Source: Pelagibacteraceae bacterium AG-404-P08
GTDB lineage: Bacteria > Pseudomonadota > Alphaproteobacteria > HIMB59
Assembly (NCBI GenBank): GCA_003216195.1
Contig: QCJF01000001.1
Span: forward strand, 62,001-126,000
Reading direction: 5' to 3'
Length of the DNA: 64,000 nucleotides
Below the pieces are notes generated by a model. That model did not search any database. It worked only from the letters and a program-made list of their open reading frames with translations, and was not told where the DNA came from. Shown in pieces: positions 50,968 through 61,454 of this stretch (positions are counted from its first letter, which is position 1; the number at the start of each line of letters is the position of its first letter). The translations under genes and the position numbers were made by a program.

Positions 50968-52218
50968 CTTATTTTTGCCTAATCTAGAGTTCGGATCTAA
51001 GTGTTTTTTTAATTTTTTAATAAAAAGGTAGATTTCACTAGGTTTATATTTTTTTAAAAGATAATTTTTTTTCAAACCAAGACCGTGTTCTGCTGCAACA
51101 CTACCTTCACTTTGGATAGTCAAATCATAAATAAATTTTGAGAGGTAAGCACAATTCTTTTTTGAATTAGGATGTACTTTAAAATTGCAATGCAAATTAC
51201 CATCTCCCAAATGCCCAAAAAAATAAGGAGTAAAGATGTTATTATCCTTTACAAATGTATTTACCTTCTTAATAAAGACAGACCACTTATCAATGGGTAA
51301 AGAAATATCAAATTTTTCAGTAAAATTATATTTTATCTGATTATATACTAACTCTTCTCTTTTGCTCCATATCCATGATTTTGATTTATTATGTTCCATT
51401 TTATAAATTTTAAATTCTTTTAAATTAAAGTATTTTTTTAATTCTTTTTTGTAATTACCAATAACATTAGATTGTATCTCTATGATTAAATTGAAGTGAT
51501 GTGTACTTTCATTAAATAAATAAGAGCTAGGTATTGGAAATATTATTTCAAAACTTGTTAAATTATCGAAGTACTTGTTTCTTAAAAATTTCAGTAATCG
51601 AATTGACTTATTTAAACTATTTGTTTGTATTAAATATGTAGAATTGTATTTTTTTTTTGGGATTAACTTTAAGCTTGCTCTTGTAATTATTCCAAAAACA
51701 CCCTCAGAACCACAAAATAACTTCCACAGTTTTGGGCCAAAATTATCTTTTTTGAGTTTATTTAAAAAATTTAAAATAGTTCCATCACTAAGTACTACTT
51801 CAAGGCCATTTATATGATCCTCTATGTTACCATATCTTAAGGTTTGCAAACCCCCAACATTAGTAGATATATTACCCCCAATTGTACATTTATCACTTGG
51901 CGCAATATTAACTGGAAATAAAAGTTTTTTATTATTTGCTGCTTTTTGTATGGTTTTTAACAATGTTCCGCTTTGAGCTGTTATTATAAAATTATCAGTA
52001 TCAACTTCTTCAATACGACCCATTTTTTTAAAATCTATTAGGATAGTTTTTTCAAATTGTGGTTTTGTGCCATCCACTCTATTAGTCTCTCCACCAATAG
52101 GTAAAATATGAAATTTATATTTGTTAGAAAATTTAACCAGTTTAGATACCTCTAAAGAATTTTTAGGGAAAGCAGTTATTTGGCCACCCCTTCTTATAGT
52201 TTTTATTGGAAATTTCAT
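50953..52218 (-). CDS. FAD-binding oxidase (GlcD/D-lactate or 2-hydroxyacid dehydrogenase type)
   Basis: PIGGETNRVDGT, CTIGGNISTNVGGLQTLRYGN, GSEGVFGIITRASLKLIP, FFGHLGDGNLHCNF. Confidence 0.88.
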   Translation of the reverse strand: MKFPIKTIRRGGQITAFPKNSLEVSKLVKFSNKYKFHILPIGGETNRVDGTKPQFEKTILIDFKKMGRIEEVDTDNFIITAQSGTLLKTIQKAANNKKLLFPVNIAPSDKCTIGGNISTNVGGLQTLRYGNIEDHINGLEVVLSDGTILNFLNKLKKDNFGPKLWKLFCGSEGVFGIITRASLKLIPKKKYNSTYLIQTNSLNKSIRLLKFLRNKYFDNLTSFEIIFPIPSSYLFNESTHHFNLIIEIQSNVIGNYKKELKKYFNLKEFKIYKMEHNKSKSWIWSKREELVYNQIKYNFTEKFDISLPIDKWSVFIKKVNTFVKDNNIFTPYFFGHLGDGNLHCNFKVHPNSKKNCAYLSKFIYDLTIQSEGSVAAEHGLGLKKNYLLKKYKPSEIYLFIKKLKKHLDPNSRLGKNKLFQA

Positions 52219-53153
52219 TTAGATGCTCTTCGCAATCTATCATTTATAGCGATTCCTATTTTCTTATAAGGAATAGGTGCAATACTTATATTTTTATATT
52301 GGTTGTCGTTATCTGCTAAAAAAATAAAATGATAAAGATTTTTGGCAGCTTCAATTAAATTTCTATTCTTACTTAAATTTTTGAATTGATATCTCTTGTT
52401 TGCTCCAAAGTTTATATATGCAGATTTTTTTTTAGCATTTTTGACATTTAAATATATTTTCTTCTTGGGAGAATAATGTTTTTTTGAAGTTCCAGGAAAA
52501 CTTAAATTTTTGTTATATTTACTAATAACCATATAGGGTAATATTTTTTTCACATTTTCTAATGATATAAACCCTGGTCTTATTATGTTCAATTTGTTAT
52601 CAGATATTTTAATTAAAGTTGACTCGATACCAACTTTACATTTTCCATCATCTACAATTAATAAATTTGTCTCAATAAATTGCTGAAAAACCATTTCACT
52701 GTTGATTGGGCTTAGTTGTTTAAATTTGTTTGCTGAGGGCATTACAAGGGGCTTACCTACTTTATTAATTAAATTTAATGTAAATTTATTATTTGGAACT
52801 CTTACAGCACACTCATTATTTAATGTAAGAGATTTGGGTATTTCGAGAGACTTCCTTTGTAAAACAAGAGTAAGTGGTCCAGGCCAAAATTCCTTAGCTA
52901 AAATTAAATTTTCATTATCTAACTTAAAAAATTTATCTACCATTTTTAAACTTGAACAATGAAATATTAATTTTTTTTTCAAAGGTCTTTTTTTTAATAA
53001 GAAAATTTTTTTTGCTGCTTTAATATTGGTTCCTAAACCAGCTAGCCCATAAACAGTTTCTGTTGGCAAAACTACTAATTCATCTTTTAATAGTTTAGAC
53101 TTTAAGAAATGTGTAAGTTGCTTTGATAAATTTGATTTAACGATAATTGGCAT
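52215..53153 (-). CDS. L-threonylcarbamoyladenylate synthase (Sua5/YwlC/YrdC)
   Basis: VVLPTETVYGLAGLGTNIKAAKKIFLLKKRPLKKKLIFH, FWPGPLTLVLQ, VGIESTLIKI and C-terminal Sua5-like extension. Confidence 0.93.
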   Translation of the reverse strand: MPIIVKSNLSKQLTHFLKSKLLKDELVVLPTETVYGLAGLGTNIKAAKKIFLLKKRPLKKKLIFHCSSLKMVDKFFKLDNENLILAKEFWPGPLTLVLQRKSLEIPKSLTLNNECAVRVPNNKFTLNLINKVGKPLVMPSANKFKQLSPINSEMVFQQFIETNLLIVDDGKCKVGIESTLIKISDNKLNIIRPGFISLENVKKILPYMVISKYNKNLSFPGTSKKHYSPKKKIYLNVKNAKKKSAYINFGANKRYQFKNLSKNRNLIEAAKNLYHFIFLADNDNQYKNISIAPIPYKKIGIAINDRLRRASK

Positions 53154-53218
53154 AATTTACATAATTAGATATATTTTTAGTATTCAGTTAAGATTAATTA
53201 ATATTATTTTACAACTTT

Positions 53219-54502
53219 ATGAATATATGCGCCATTATTCTTTCTGCTGGAAAGAGCAAAAGATTTAAATCACCAAAACCAAAATTTCTTCATGAAATAT
53301 CTGGTAAAGAGTTAATACAGTATAATTTAGATGCACTAAATAAAATTAAACATGTAAAAAAAACTTTTGTTATTTCAAGTAAAGCTAATAAAAAATATTT
53401 TATTCATGAAAAAGTGTTTATTCAAAATCCAATAGACGGTACTGGTGGAGCTTTTAAACAATTTTATAAATACAATAATAAATTTGATTATTTTTTATTG
53501 ACTTTAGCAGACACACCTATTTTCGATTATAAAATACTCTCTGATTTTGTTTCAAAAGGTGTAAAGAATGATGTTGACTTATCAGTTCTTACACAAAATG
53601 TAAGAAACCCAAAAGGATATGGAAGAGTAGTTAAAAAAAATAATTTATTAATTAGTATTATTGAAGAAAATGAATGTTCAAACGAAGAGAAATTAATCAA
53701 TGAGATAAATACTGGCATATTTTTAATTTCAAAAAAAGCTGCATTAAATTTAAAATTAATAAAAAAAAATAAAAATAAAAATGAATTTTACATTACTGAT
53801 TTAGTAAATGTCTGTTTAAATAAAAAACTTAAAATGACTACTTTTTTAAATAAAGCCACAGTGATATCAGGTGCCAACACCTTAAATGAACTTAATAAAT
53901 TAGAAATATTATCTCAAGATTTTATAAAGAAAAAATTAATAGATAGCGGTGTTAGAATTATTCATCCTGATACGGTTTATATAGAGAGCAATGTTAGTAT
54001 CGCTCCGGGAGTAGTAATTGAGCCACATGTTGTTATAAAAAAAAATGTAAGCATCAAAAGTAATTCTATTATTAAGTCCTTTTCTTATATTGAAAATTCC
54101 ACAATAGGTAATAACTGCTCCATTGGCCCTTATGCAAGAATAAGACCTGAGGTTATTATCGCAGATGAGGTAAAAATTGGTAATTTTGTTGAGATTAAAA
54201 AATCAAAATTATCAAAGGGAGTAAAAGTAAATCATTTAAGTTATATCGGAGACTCATTTATAGGAACAAATAGTAATATTGGGGCTGGAACTATTACTTG
54301 TAATTATGATGGAAAAAATAAGCTGAAATGCAAAATAGGTAATAATACCTTTATTGGCTCAAATTCTTCTATTATTGCACCTGTTAGTATAGGCAATAAA
54401 GTATACATAGCTGCAGGATCTGTAATTACTAAATCAATACCAAATAATCATTTTTCAATAGCCAGATCAAAACAGAAAAATAAAATTAATAATAAAAAAT
54501 AA
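53219..54502 (+). CDS. glmU: Bifunctional GlmU-type N-acetylglucosamine-1-phosphate uridyltransferase/acetyltransferase
   Basis: IILSAGKSKRFKSPKPKFLHEISG, LTLADTPIF, left-handed beta-helix and GAGTITCNYDGKNKLKCKIGNNTFIGSNSSIIAPV. Confidence 0.94.
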   Translation: MNICAIILSAGKSKRFKSPKPKFLHEISGKELIQYNLDALNKIKHVKKTFVISSKANKKYFIHEKVFIQNPIDGTGGAFKQFYKYNNKFDYFLLTLADTPIFDYKILSDFVSKGVKNDVDLSVLTQNVRNPKGYGRVVKKNNLLISIIEENECSNEEKLINEINTGIFLISKKAALNLKLIKKNKNKNEFYITDLVNVCLNKKLKMTTFLNKATVISGANTLNELNKLEILSQDFIKKKLIDSGVRIIHPDTVYIESNVSIAPGVVIEPHVVIKKNVSIKSNSIIKSFSYIENSTIGNNCSIGPYARIRPEVIIADEVKIGNFVEIKKSKLSKGVKVNHLSYIGDSFIGTNSNIGAGTITCNYDGKNKLKCKIGNNTFIGSNSSIIAPVSIGNKVYIAAGSVITKSIPNNHFSIARSKQKNKINNKK

Positions 54503-56298
54503 TGTGCGGTATAGTTGGTATCTTAAATTCATCTTCTTTAAAGAATAACTCTATAGATATTTTAAAAAAGCTGGAATATAGAGGGTATGACTCTGCTGGC
54601 ATTTCCTTGTTTTCAAAAGAACGAATAAAAACTATTAAAAGTGTCGGCAAAATATCAGAACTAAAAAATAAAGCTCAAAATGTATCAGATAAAAATTTTT
54701 ATGGTGTGATAGGTCATACAAGATGGGCAACACATGGAGTTGTTAGCAAAAATAATGCTCATCCATTTGCAAATGATGATCTTACTTTAGTTTGTAATGG
54801 TATTATTGAAAACTATAGAAAAATTCAAAATCGATTTGTAGAAATTCCTAAAAATATTCAATCAGATACTGAAATCAGTTTTTACTTTCTCACCTATTTA
54901 GTTAATAAATATAAAAATTCAGATGAAGCTATTAGAGTGTTTAAAAGTGTAATTAAAGGAAACTACGCTTTTGTTATATTTATAAAAAAAAATAATTGTT
55001 TTTACTTATTAAAAAATGGCAGTCCAATCGCTTTATCACATAATAGAAACTCCTCTTACATATGCTCAGATTCATCTATTTTATCTGATTATAGTGATAA
55101 GATTTATCATCTAAAAGATGGTGATATTATTAAAATTCAGCAGTCTAAAATATTTAGTTTAAATAAAGCTAAAATACTCTTCGAAAAAAATGAAATTAAA
55201 CAAAACCCATATGATAAAGGAAAATATCAACATTATATGTTGAAAGAGATTCATGAGCAGCCTGAAGTTATAAAAACTACTCAAAAAAATTATGTAAAAG
55301 AATTTTTTAATGATTTTGAAAGCAAATTTAAAAATTTAATTTTAAACAAAAAAATAATATTTGTTGGATGTGGTACTGCATACCATGCCTGTTTAGTTGG
55401 TGAGTATTACTTTAATAAATATACAAATATAGATACTTCATCAGAATTAGCTTCCGAGCTTAGGTATAAAAAAATAAATAAAGACGAAAAAATTTTATTT
55501 ATTTTTATTTCACAATCTGGTGAAACCATGGATACCTTGATGGCTCTAAAATATATCAAAAAAAACAAACATTCCTCTATAGTCATCACTAATTCTTTGC
55601 AGAGTAGTATGGTAAGAGAGGCTGATGTAACCATACCTACTTATGCTGATAAAGAAGTTGGTGTAGCCTCAACTAAAGCTTTTACTTGTCAAATATTGAG
55701 CTTAGCCAATCTTTCTATTGAAATTGGTAAAATGACAAATTCCATATCGAAAAAAGATTATAATAAGAATTTAGCAATTCTAAAGTTATTACCAATAAAG
55801 CTGAAAAAATTAATAAATGATTTTACACCAGAGGCGAAAAAAATTGCAAAAAAATTAAGCCAATCTGATACTTGTTATTTTATTGGAAGGAATATTGTAT
55901 ACCCAATAGCATTAGAGGGATCCTTGAAATTAAAAGAGATATCTTACATGCATAGCGAAGGCTTTCCAGGAGGAGAGATGAAACATGGCCCAATCGCATT
56001 GATCGATAAAAAATCATTAACAATTTGCTTATCGCCAAACAACGAACTATATGAGAAATCTATTTCTAATGCTGAGGAAATCGCTGCTAGAAATGGTAAG
56101 GTTATAATTTTATCGAGTGTAAAAATTCACAGAAAATCATTAAACACACATAATGTAAGCCTACCCAAAGAAAACTTTATTGACACACCTTTCATTTATA
56201 CTATTCCTCTTCAACTCATTTCATATTATTTTGCTCTTAATGAAGGTACTGATATTGATCAACCGAGGAATCTCGCTAAATCAGTTACCGTTGAATAA
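54502..56298 (+). CDS. glmS: Glutamine--fructose-6-phosphate aminotransferase
   Basis: MCGIVGILNSS, LEYRGYDSAGISL, GHTRWATHG, ISQSGETMDTL and C-terminal NLAKSVTVE. Confidence 0.98.
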   Translation: MCGIVGILNSSSLKNNSIDILKKLEYRGYDSAGISLFSKERIKTIKSVGKISELKNKAQNVSDKNFYGVIGHTRWATHGVVSKNNAHPFANDDLTLVCNGIIENYRKIQNRFVEIPKNIQSDTEISFYFLTYLVNKYKNSDEAIRVFKSVIKGNYAFVIFIKKNNCFYLLKNGSPIALSHNRNSSYICSDSSILSDYSDKIYHLKDGDIIKIQQSKIFSLNKAKILFEKNEIKQNPYDKGKYQHYMLKEIHEQPEVIKTTQKNYVKEFFNDFESKFKNLILNKKIIFVGCGTAYHACLVGEYYFNKYTNIDTSSELASELRYKKINKDEKILFIFISQSGETMDTLMALKYIKKNKHSSIVITNSLQSSMVREADVTIPTYADKEVGVASTKAFTCQILSLANLSIEIGKMTNSISKKDYNKNLAILKLLPIKLKKLINDFTPEAKKIAKKLSQSDTCYFIGRNIVYPIALEGSLKLKEISYMHSEGFPGGEMKHGPIALIDKKSLTICLSPNNELYEKSISNAEEIAARNGKVIILSSVKIHRKSLNTHNVSLPKENFIDTPFIYTIPLQLISYYFALNEGTDIDQPRNLAKSVTVE

Positions 56299-56315
56299 AT
56301 TGAATACTATTTAAT

Positions 56316-57593
56316 ATGAATATCGAAGTTGATAATGAGATTTTAGCTAGTGTGATTGACGCTCGGTTTGGTATCAAACCACAGCTTTCTTCAAATATCG
56401 AAAAAGCTAATTTCAAACAAACTATTTTTTTTCCTGAGGATAAACTGAAATCAAATACATTTAATTCAGTGCCTTTAGACACATATGGAATAATCAATAA
56501 ATCTAAGTTATTTACAAGAGAACCTATTACAGGAGAACAAATATATTATTTAATTAATGATAATGGCTACACTGTTAAAGATAATCATCCAGATATTAAA
56601 ATCCAAACAACAGATTATAAAATTTTTTATAGATTTGAAATCAATGAGACTCAACACAAATACTGCTCATCAATTTTTACTAATTTAAAATTTAAAAAAA
56701 TAAATATTGTTTTTCCAAATAGCAACACAATACACTTTTTTTCTGAGAATATATCCCTTTTAAAAAAATATATTAAGAAAATTGCTAATAAAAAAATTCA
56801 AGAGAGTGATCTTATTAAAATCAAAGTCCCAACTAGTTTATCTATTTATTACTCTAAAAATAATAATACCAAAGAGATTACAATCAAAAATAAATCTTAT
56901 TTGGGAATATGTTTTGAAATAGCTAATCTTTTAAGCTTAAATACTTTAGACACTAAGAATACGTATAATTCCAGCAATAATAACAATTACTATATTAATA
57001 TTCTTTTTTTTAATTTTTATAATTTTTTCCCTAAGTTAATATCTTTATTCATATTTAAATTTTTACTCAGGTTTAATAAATCTTACATATTTTCTAATCA
57101 AGTATTAGAAATTAATAATAATTTTAACAAACAAAATAATTTCTTCTCTAATATTATTGATGATAATCAATATCCTAGTTACTTATCAAAAGGAACTTTT
57201 TTCCCTAATTTAAAATTAAGTAACAAAAAGTATATTCATGAGATACTCAAGGATGACGATACATACATACTTTCAAACAAATATAAAATAAAAAACATAA
57301 AAAATTTTATTTTTCTATCTGATGGTTCTGATAAAAATTCTTATCAAATTGGTAAAAGCTCATATGATTATTTAAATTTAGATAAATGCTATTACATTAC
57401 AGACAATCATGGCCTAATCACCACTGTAGATATCGTTGATAATATTGGAATTATCAATCATGAAGATACTGACTCAAAGTATTCAGATAATAAACAATCC
57501 AGCATAGATAATTTTTATGCTACAGGTTATGAGCCATCATTACCTAAATTAAAGCTACCCAAAATTTGGCCTTTTAAATCTAAAACCCAATAA
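56316..57593 (+). CDS. Hypothetical protein, no recognised family
   Basis: 425-aa uninterrupted ORF with close upstream spacing to glmS; Asn/Lys/Ile-rich, one hydrophobic stretch, basic C-terminal PKLKLPKIWPFKSK. Confidence 0.75.
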   Translation: MNIEVDNEILASVIDARFGIKPQLSSNIEKANFKQTIFFPEDKLKSNTFNSVPLDTYGIINKSKLFTREPITGEQIYYLINDNGYTVKDNHPDIKIQTTDYKIFYRFEINETQHKYCSSIFTNLKFKKINIVFPNSNTIHFFSENISLLKKYIKKIANKKIQESDLIKIKVPTSLSIYYSKNNNTKEITIKNKSYLGICFEIANLLSLNTLDTKNTYNSSNNNNYYINILFFNFYNFFPKLISLFIFKFLLRFNKSYIFSNQVLEINNNFNKQNNFFSNIIDDNQYPSYLSKGTFFPNLKLSNKKYIHEILKDDDTYILSNKYKIKNIKNFIFLSDGSDKNSYQIGKSSYDYLNLDKCYYITDNHGLITTVDIVDNIGIINHEDTDSKYSDNKQSSIDNFYATGYEPSLPKLKLPKIWPFKSKTQ

Positions 57594-57634
57594 TTTCTTT
57601 TATTTAATACATTTAACAATATAATCCTTGCCTC

Positions 57635-58984
57635 ATGAAATGGACTAAAGATAGTTGGAAAAACTTTGAAGCAAAGCAAATGCCTGCTTATGCTGATCAA
57701 GGTAATTTAGACTCTGTAATAGAGGAATTATCTTCTATGCCTCCTTTAATTTTTGCTGGTGAGACTAGGTCTCTAAAATCACAAATTTATCAAGTTCAAA
57801 AAGGAGAGTCCTTTTATTTACAAGGCGGTGATTGTGCTGAGAGCTTTCAGGAATTAAACCCCAATACAATTAGAGATAATTTTAAATTACTATTGCAAAT
57901 GTCTGTTGTTTTGACTTTTGCAACTAATAAACCGGTCGTTAAACTAGGGAGAATGGGTGGACAATTTGCTAAACCAAGAAGCTCAGACTTTGAAGAAAAA
58001 AACGGTCAAAAGTTACCTAGTTATAGAGGAGATATTATTAATTCATTTGAGTTTAACGAGTCCTCTAGAGAACCAGACCCTAAAAGAATGATCAGAGCTT
58101 ATAACCATTCAGCTTCAACTTTAAATTTATTAAGAGCTTTTGCTCAAGGAGGTTTTGCTAGTTTAACACAATTAAATAAATGGAATTTAGATTTTGCAGA
58201 TAACTTTGATACAACAAAAAAATTTAAAGAATTATCTGAAAAAATTGCAGAAAGTATAAAATTTATGAATGCCTGTGGTGTAAATGAAAAAAATACAAGA
58301 GAACTAAGAGAGACAGATTTTTACACAAGCCATGAAGCACTTCTTTTACCTTATGAACAAGCTTTTACAAGAATAGATAGCACTACAGGTGAGTGGTACA
58401 ATGTAAATTCTCATTTTTTGTGGGTTGGTGATAGAACTAGAGATCCTAATGGTGCTCACATACACTATTTAAGTGGTATAAAAAACCCTTTAGGTCTTAA
58501 AGTAGGACCATCTACAACCATTGATGATTTAAAAAAAAATATTGAGATACTTAATCCTGAGAATGAAGGTGGAAGACTTACACTTATTGTTAGAATGGGA
58601 GCAGATAAAATTAATTCAAAATACCCTGATTTATTGAAAGAAATTAATAAACTCGGTCTTAATCTTACATGGATATGTGATCCTATGCATGGAAATACAT
58701 CTACAAGTAAATCTGGCTATAAAACAAGAGCTACTGAGAATATTTTTAAAGAAATTCAGTCTTTTTTTGAAATTCATAAATCAGAGGGTTCAGTCGCAGG
58801 AGGCGTTCACCTTGAATTAACAGGTTTAGATGTAACTGAATGTGTCGGTGGACCTGATGATATTAAAGATGAAAATTTAGGTGATAGGTATCATACGTTT
58901 TGTGACCCAAGACTAAATGTTAATCAATCATTAGAGCTATCTTTTCTTCTGGCTGATTTATTATCTAATGGCGAAATGAATTAG
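57635..58984 (+). CDS. Class II 3-deoxy-7-phosphoheptulonate (DAHP) synthase
   Basis: GESFYLQGGDCAESF, VVKLGRMGGQFAKPRSSD, WVGDRTRDPNGAHIHYLSGIKNPLGLKVGP and WICDPMHGNT. Confidence 0.97.
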   Translation: MKWTKDSWKNFEAKQMPAYADQGNLDSVIEELSSMPPLIFAGETRSLKSQIYQVQKGESFYLQGGDCAESFQELNPNTIRDNFKLLLQMSVVLTFATNKPVVKLGRMGGQFAKPRSSDFEEKNGQKLPSYRGDIINSFEFNESSREPDPKRMIRAYNHSASTLNLLRAFAQGGFASLTQLNKWNLDFADNFDTTKKFKELSEKIAESIKFMNACGVNEKNTRELRETDFYTSHEALLLPYEQAFTRIDSTTGEWYNVNSHFLWVGDRTRDPNGAHIHYLSGIKNPLGLKVGPSTTIDDLKKNIEILNPENEGGRLTLIVRMGADKINSKYPDLLKEINKLGLNLTWICDPMHGNTSTSKSGYKTRATENIFKEIQSFFEIHKSEGSVAGGVHLELTGLDVTECVGGPDDIKDENLGDRYHTFCDPRLNVNQSLELSFLLADLLSNGEMN

Positions 58985-58998
58985 TTTTCTTATTCATA

Positions 58999-60126
58999 AT
59001 GAATAAAAAAACAAATTCAAATTTAATTAATAATTTTACTGATAATTATTTTTTAAAAACAAAAAAAATTATCCAAAAGTATGGAGACATAAAAGTTACT
59101 TATGCTGTTTTTATTCGTAGACCAGGTGTTATAGCATTAAAACTAGCAATAAATTGGATAAAACAAATTTCAAAAGACAGAGGTATTAAAGTATCAACTT
59201 CTAGCCCATTCAAAGAGGGTGACCATTTTGGTGCTGGAGAACCAATTCTTTATATTAGGGGATCTTTTAAACATATAGTCGATTTGGAAACTTTACTCTT
59301 ACAAAAAATTGGTCCAGCTTGTATAGCAGCAGCTAATGCATATCAAATGTGTTTAGACTTGCCTAAAACGTCCTTTATAGCTATGGATGCAAGACATTGT
59401 GCAGGCACAGAGATGTCTGAATTAATGTCATATGCGGCATCAGTAGGATCAAAATCAGCAAAAGGAAAAAAAGCTAAAGGCTTTATTGGAACATCGATAG
59501 ATGCAACTTCACATTATTTTCAATCTAATAAAGCATTAGGAACGATGCCACACGCATTAATAGGATATGCAGGATCTACTCTTGAGGCAGTAAAAATGTT
59601 TCATGAAACATTTCCGAAAGATGATTTAGTTGTATTGCCTGATTATTTCGGTAAGGAAATTACTGACTCTATTCAAGTTTGTAGCCACTTCGATAAGTTG
59701 TCTAAAGCTGGAAAAGTAATGATAAGACTTGATACCCCAAATGGAAGATTTATTGAGAATCTTGATACCTCAAAATCATATGAGGTCTTAGAAAAACACG
59801 CTCCCGGTTCAATCAAAGAATACAGATCTGACAAAGAGTTAAAACACTTAGTTGGGCCTGGAGTCTCTGCTGCATCTTTGTGGTATTTGAGAGCACAACT
59901 TGATAATTTTGGTTTTAAAAAAGTAAAAATTATTGCATCTAGCGGATTTACAAATGAGAAATGCAAGGCAATGTCTTTAGCCAAAGCTCCAATAGATGTC
60001 ATAGGAACTGGAAGTTATCTACCAGAAAAGTGGTCAGAAACATATGCAACTGCTGATATTATAAAATATGGTAATTCCTCTAGAGTAAAAGTTTCAAGAG
60101 AGTACCTCTTAAAAAAAGTTAAATGA
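58999..60126 (+). CDS. Nicotinate phosphoribosyltransferase family protein
   Basis: KVTYAVFIRRPGVIAL, FKEGDHFGAGEPILYIRGSF, DARHCAGTEM and GTMPHALIGYAGST. Confidence 0.85.
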   Translation: MNKKTNSNLINNFTDNYFLKTKKIIQKYGDIKVTYAVFIRRPGVIALKLAINWIKQISKDRGIKVSTSSPFKEGDHFGAGEPILYIRGSFKHIVDLETLLLQKIGPACIAAANAYQMCLDLPKTSFIAMDARHCAGTEMSELMSYAASVGSKSAKGKKAKGFIGTSIDATSHYFQSNKALGTMPHALIGYAGSTLEAVKMFHETFPKDDLVVLPDYFGKEITDSIQVCSHFDKLSKAGKVMIRLDTPNGRFIENLDTSKSYEVLEKHAPGSIKEYRSDKELKHLVGPGVSAASLWYLRAQLDNFGFKKVKIIASSGFTNEKCKAMSLAKAPIDVIGTGSYLPEKWSETYATADIIKYGNSSRVKVSREYLLKKVK

Positions 60127-61454
60127 TAATTACACGTTTTGCCCCGAGCCCAACTGGTCACCTGCACTTAGGAAATATGAGATCTTGCTTTTTAAATTGG
60201 GCATATTCGAAAAAAAATAATGGTAAATTTATTCTTAGATATGACGACACTGACCAAGAGAGAAGCAAAGATGAATATGTAAAGTCCATAGCATCTGATC
60301 TTGATTGGTTAAAAATAAAATATGATGAAACTTTTTATCAAAGCAAAAGAATTGAGAGATATAATGAACTTTTCGATCAATTAATTTCTTTAAAATTTGT
60401 TTACCCATGTTTTGAGTCAAGTGAGGATTTAGATATAAAAAAAAAGTTGCAGTTAAAAGCAGGAAAACCTCCGATCTACGATAGATCCTCATTAAATTTA
60501 TCTAAAGAAGAAATTGAAAAAAAAATAATTAATGGTAATCAGCCTTATTGGAGATTTAAGCTTTCACAGACTAAAATTAAATGGAATGATTTAGTAAAAG
60601 GAGAGACCGAAGTAGATCTAGCTTCTCAATCAGATCCTGTTTTAAGAAGGGCTGATGGTAGCTACCTCTACCATTTTCCAAGTGTCGTCGATGATATAGA
60701 TATGAAAATTTCTCACATTATTAGAGGCGAAGACCACTTAACTAATTCAGCAATTCATTTAGAATTATTTAAATGTTTAAATTCTGATTTACCTTCATTA
60801 GGTCACAATCCATTAATGCTTAATGAGGATGGAACAAAACTAAGTAAGAGAAATTTGGACTCAATTTCACTTAAGCAATTCAGAAACAGTGGATATACAG
60901 TTAACAGTATTCTATCTTATTTGTATTCACTTGGTTTAAACTCAGATTATGATTTTGAAACCATTTTAGAGAATAATTTTAGAGATTTTAATTTAGAGAA
61001 TATTTCTAAAAACTTACCAAAAATTGATATTCATAAAATTGACTTTTTTCAAAAAAATTCATTAAGGTCAATGAATTTAAAAGATTTAAATAATGAATTC
61101 CCTGAGCTAGAAGAGTTAGCTTTAACTGAAACTGAGTGGGAACTTATTAAAGAAAATGTTGAAAAATATGAAGATATAAGAAATTTATGGAATATTATTA
61201 ATAGAAGAGAAATTAAAATTCAACCCTCAGGTGACTTTATCAAACTTTTGATTAAAAATTTTAATGGTATTTCAAATTTTAGTTTTGATGAATATGTCAA
61301 TTACTTAATGAGCATTGATAAATCACTATCAAAAAAAGAAATATTTACTAATACACGTTATATACTTACAGGTAATCAAAATGGCCCATCTGTTAAAGAC
61401 CTATATAATTATTTTGGACACGAAGGTTTAAAAAAAATTTTAAATGAATATTAA
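60123..61454 (+). CDS. gltX: Glutamyl-tRNA synthetase
   Basis: ITRFAPSPTGHLHLGNMRSCFLNW, RYDDTDQERS and DGTKLSKRNLDSI. Confidence 0.95.
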   Translation: MIITRFAPSPTGHLHLGNMRSCFLNWAYSKKNNGKFILRYDDTDQERSKDEYVKSIASDLDWLKIKYDETFYQSKRIERYNELFDQLISLKFVYPCFESSEDLDIKKKLQLKAGKPPIYDRSSLNLSKEEIEKKIINGNQPYWRFKLSQTKIKWNDLVKGETEVDLASQSDPVLRRADGSYLYHFPSVVDDIDMKISHIIRGEDHLTNSAIHLELFKCLNSDLPSLGHNPLMLNEDGTKLSKRNLDSISLKQFRNSGYTVNSILSYLYSLGLNSDYDFETILENNFRDFNLENISKNLPKIDIHKIDFFQKNSLRSMNLKDLNNEFPELEELALTETEWELIKENVEKYEDIRNLWNIINRREIKIQPSGDFIKLLIKNFNGISNFSFDEYVNYLMSIDKSLSKKEIFTNTRYILTGNQNGPSVKDLYNYFGHEGLKKILNEY

